Below, piece after piece: positions 63,099-64,000 of a stretch of 64,000 bases of DNA. The notes beneath the pieces were generated by a model that did no database searches, was not told where the DNA came from, and saw only the letters and a list, made by a program, of their open reading frames with translations. The DNA comes from Ruegeria discodermiae. Its GTDB lineage: Bacteria; Pseudomonadota; Alphaproteobacteria; Rhodobacterales; Rhodobacteraceae. A program made the position numbers and the translations under genes. The stretch is from assembly GCF_030758345.1 (NCBI RefSeq), contig NZ_JAVAMO010000001.1:806001-870000 (forward strand), in the 5' to 3' direction. Every line of letters begins with the position of its first letter. Position 1 is the stretch's first letter.

Positions 63099-64000
63099 TT
63101 AGATATTGAGCGGCCTGATGAAGTTCGCGAAGGAATAAAGCCGCATATTGATGCGCCGGAGAAACTCGAAGCTCTGCCCCTTGCCGGTATAGATCGCCAC
63201 CGCCGCATGACCGCCTGCGGGGAAGGTATGCCCCTCGGGCACATCGACCTTGATCTGAACGGCGATATGTCCGGGCGCCTTGGGCAGCACGAAGTTCGGC
63301 AACCGGCCCGAGGGCAGGTATTGCCCCTGCCGCGTGGCCCACCAGACCGCCTCGACCTCCCCATTCAGGATCTCACCGGGATAGAGATCCAGCGCCACTT
63401 CGACCGGCTGACCCGGCTCGACAAATTTCAGATTCTGCTGGCGGTAAGAGGCGAGAATATAAGGATCTTCGTCCAGCACAAAGCTGGCGATGGAGCCCAG
63501 GCGAATCTCACCCACCACAAGGCCGGGTTTTGCCTGTTGCGAGACGATCATGCCATCGGCTGGCGCGTAGATCGTGGTATTATCCATGAAATACTGCGCC
63601 TCGGCCAGTTGCGCCCGCGCCTCGGCCACCCCGGTATTGACGCCGTCGATCTGCGAGCCCTGCCCGAGCTTGGCCTTGGCCAGATTGGCCTCGGATTCGT
63701 GAACCGTGGCCGTGTCTTCGATCACCCGCTCGTTCCAGCGGTCCAGTTCCTCTTGCCGAGCACCGCCTTGCGGCACGAGCGTTTCATAGCGCTTCTGTTG
63801 CGTCTTGGCATAGTTTAGCTGCGCGTTGGCACGTACCACCGCTTCACTGGCGGCAATCACATCCTGCTCGAGCACTTTGGCGTTTTGCTCGGCGGCCGCC
63901 AGTTGTGCTTGAGCCAAGGCCAGCTGCTGCGAAAAGATCGTATCGTCGAATTTATAAAGCGGCTCGCCTTTCTTGACCGGCTGGTTCGGGGTGACCAAAA
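63099..64000 (-). CDS. HlyD/EmrA-type membrane-fusion protein, C-terminal part
   Basis: About 300 residues of a periplasmic adaptor; the gene enters from the right edge, so the N-terminus with its membrane helix is missing. A lipoyl-like half (PVKKGEPLYKFDDTIFSQQL), a long helical hairpin (about 30-130 of the visible part), the second lipoyl half TIYAPADGMIVSQQAKPGLV, and a beta-barrel domain (QPVEVALDLYPGEILNGEVE) are in order. It resembles YibH/AaeA/EmrA adaptors more than type-I-secretion HlyD. The partner inner-membrane pump would be beyond the window. Confidence 0.88.
   Translation of the reverse strand, partial: LVTPNQPVKKGEPLYKFDDTIFSQQLALAQAQLAAAEQNAKVLEQDVIAASEAVVRANAQLNYAKTQQKRYETLVPQGGARQEELDRWNERVIEDTATVHESEANLAKAKLGQGSQIDGVNTGVAEARAQLAEAQYFMDNTTIYAPADGMIVSQQAKPGLVVGEIRLGSIASFVLDEDPYILASYRQQNLKFVEPGQPVEVALDLYPGEILNGEVEAVWWATRQGQYLPSGRLPNFVLPKAPGHIAVQIKVDVPEGHTFPAGGHAAVAIYTGKGQSFEFLRRINMRLYSFANFIRPLNI

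Overview
This window reads as a chromosomal segment of a high-GC alphaproteobacterium, most likely a marine member of the Rhodobacteraceae (Roseobacter group). The support is the B12-dependent ribonucleotide reductase, the double cold-shock-domain protein overlapping a DUF192 gene, the order trpGDC-moaC-moeA-lexA-comEC-gltX-gltA, alphaproteobacterial LexA boxes (GAAC-N7-GAAC) and the abundance of ABC solute uptake. Genus was not determined. Most of the window is ordinary, densely packed core genome with many 4-base start/stop overlaps.

1-8.4 kb: the 5' part of nrdJ with two NrdR-like boxes and small leader hairpins, a lipoprotein, the pdxH / cold-shock / DUF192 group, then fabI-lysE-gpt-aminotransferase. 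8.4-23.3 kb: ppiD-trpE, a convergent YibQ-like deacetylase, trpGDC-moaC-moeA, lexA with a LexA box inside its own promoter, comEC, gltX and gltA. 23.4-34.9 kb: an SMP-30 hydrolase, a radical-SAM gene carrying a perfect LexA box, a corrinoid protein with a DUF1638 partner, sufE, rnd, purMN, tRNA-Ile2(CAU), an orphan histidine kinase and a metallo-beta-lactamase-fold hydrolase. 34.9-36.3 kb: two identical tRNA-Asn genes in a ~121 bp direct repeat that brackets about 1.04 kb with a lipocalin-like gene.

37-53.2 kb is given to uptake: a quinone-oxidoreductase-like gene, a livHMGF / acyl-CoA ligase / livK set that looks built for a carboxylic acid which is CoA-activated on entry, a class-III PLP enzyme, and a complete oligopeptide-type ABC operon. 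53.3-58.4 kb holds PhoX phosphatase, MprF (aminoacyl-phosphatidylglycerol synthase/flippase) and a DUF202 protein.

The most unusual part is the right end, 58.5-64 kb. Two divergent small genes encode nitrile-hydratase-like-leader (NHLP) RiPP precursors: leaders about 73% identical, a Gly-Gly end, then unrelated short Thr-rich cores that keep a Cys at core position 5. No recognisable maturase lies beside them. Nearby are a GYD-domain protein and a left-going export operon (HlyD-type adaptor, NodT-type outer-membrane factor) whose last gene is a bacterial relative of plant SABATH carboxyl methyltransferases. Whether precursors, methyltransferase, exporter and MprF form one system is inference, but this is the part of the window most likely to hold undescribed biology.
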